Source: Firmicutes bacterium UBA5420 (GTDB lineage: Bacteria > Bacillota > Limnochordia > Darwinibacteriales > Darwinibacteriaceae). Taken from it: a stretch of DNA of 5,820 nt. The notes beneath the pieces were generated by a model. That model was not told where the DNA came from, searched no databases, and saw only the letters and a list, made by a program, of their open reading frames with translations. The stretch spans positions 48,285 through 54,104 of the forward strand of contig DHNI01000092.1 in the NCBI GenBank assembly GCA_002409455.1, written 5' to 3'. Both the position numbers and the translations under genes were made by a program. This document shows positions 5,405 to 5,820 of this stretch, piece by piece (position 1 is the first letter of the stretch; each line of letters starts with the position of its first letter).

Positions 5405-5820
5405 ATGGAACAAGCAGCGGCCATTATTCTGGCTGCAGGTCAAGGCTCTCGCATGCAGTCAAAGAAGGCAAAGGTCTTGCACGAGCTGGCGGGCTTAGAA
5501 ATGGTAAATCATGCAGTGCGCAGTGTTCAGCTGGCCTCATTTGATCCGATCATTGTAGTGATCGGTTACCAAGCGGACAGAGTTAAAGCTGTTCTAGATG
5601 GGGTGGCTTTGGCCGAACAAAAGGAGCAGCTCGGAACAGGTCATGCCGTTGATCAGTGCCGCAGCATCTTAGAGGGTTTTGATGGGCCGGTTTTGGTGAC
5701 CTATGGTGATACGCCTCTCTTTCGAAGTGGCACATTTCATCATCTCCTGGCACACCACAAGCAGAGCAAGGCTGCTGCGACAATTGTGACAGCTATGTTT
5801 GACGATCCTACAGGCTATGG
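5405..5820 (+). CDS. glmU: GlmU, N-terminal uridyltransferase part (cut by window end)
   Basis: GlmU acetylates glucosamine-1-phosphate and then joins it to UTP, giving UDP-GlcNAc for peptidoglycan and other envelope polymers. The 138 complete codons visible cover most of the N-terminal uridyltransferase domain. They show the nucleotide loop LAAGQGSRM (residues 9-17), KVLHELAG with Lys23, EQLGTGHAV (74-82), the metal-site YGDTPLF with Asp102, and DPTGY just before the window end. The family is about 450-460 residues long, so the rest of this domain and the C-terminal left-handed beta-helix acetyltransferase domain must lie beyond the window. The start is the ATG at 5405 with AAGGAGG at 7-base spacing. 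It follows the DUF559 gene in the same direction; in Bacillus glmU follows spoVG and precedes prs. Confidence 0.96.
   Translation, partial: MEQAAAIILAAGQGSRMQSKKAKVLHELAGLEMVNHAVRSVQLASFDPIIVVIGYQADRVKAVLDGVALAEQKEQLGTGHAVDQCRSILEGFDGPVLVTYGDTPLFRSGTFHHLLAHHKQSKAAATIVTAMFDDPTGY

Noticed and set aside
5462..5482. GlmU motif reads KKAKVLH instead of the common LPKVLH
   Set aside because: The proline is not universal; B. subtilis GlmU also lacks it (KLYKVLH from memory), and the lysine is kept.
5242..5544. 100-residue open frame overlapping the DUF559 gene and glmU
   Set aside because: It lies in another frame over two recognisable genes and its product is low-complexity basic sequence with no domain.
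5613..5618. PurBox-like CCGAAC, with another on the - strand at 3240-3245
   Set aside because: Both are single copies inside coding sequence, without the paired inverted arrangement expected of PurR sites upstream of a promoter.

Overview
The window carries seven genes, all on the + strand, from a spore-forming member of the Bacillota, most likely a clostridial or related deep-branching lineage. Three things point there: a SipL-like spore protein (SPOCS/DUF3794 repeats plus LysM), the ispE-purR-glmU neighbourhood typical of Bacillota, and strong purine-rich Shine-Dalgarno sites (AAGGAGG, AGGAGG). The genus cannot be named from this sequence. No tRNA, rRNA, CRISPR array, insertion sequence or phage gene was seen.

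Layout. (1) 26-1609: SipL-like spore coat/cortex assembly protein. (2) 1610-1780: an intergenic region with two adjacent hairpins built on related stems, then a plausible sigma-A promoter. (3) 1781-2212: a small YdcZ-type (DMT superfamily) membrane protein. (4) 2271-4760: a tight three-gene cluster of ispE (isoprenoid precursor synthesis), a MobA-like nucleotidyltransferase of unknown substrate, and purR (PRPP-sensing purine repressor). The first pair overlaps by 4 bases and the second pair is separated by 1 base, so translational coupling is likely. (5) 4761-4827: two tandem GC-rich hairpins that look like intrinsic terminators, the second followed by six T. (6) 4836-5360: a DUF559/Vsr-type PD-(D/E)XK nuclease-like protein with a charged tail, starting directly after the terminator T-tract without an upstream ribosome-binding site. 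(7) 5405 to the window end: the 5' part of glmU (UDP-GlcNAc synthesis).

The genes are mostly housekeeping: isoprenoid and cell-wall precursor supply (ispE, glmU), purine control (purR) and spore envelope assembly. The main departure from the familiar Bacillus order (ispE-purR-yabJ-spoVG-glmU) is that yabJ and spoVG are absent and the DUF559 protein sits in their place. The most interesting stretch is 4760-4860, where two terminators, a competing long-range pairing, a start codon without a Shine-Dalgarno and a near-perfect Shine-Dalgarno without a normal start codon all fall within 100 bases. I found no clear new multi-gene system; the leads are the DUF559 gene with its unusual leader and the uncharacterised nucleotidyltransferase coupled to ispE.
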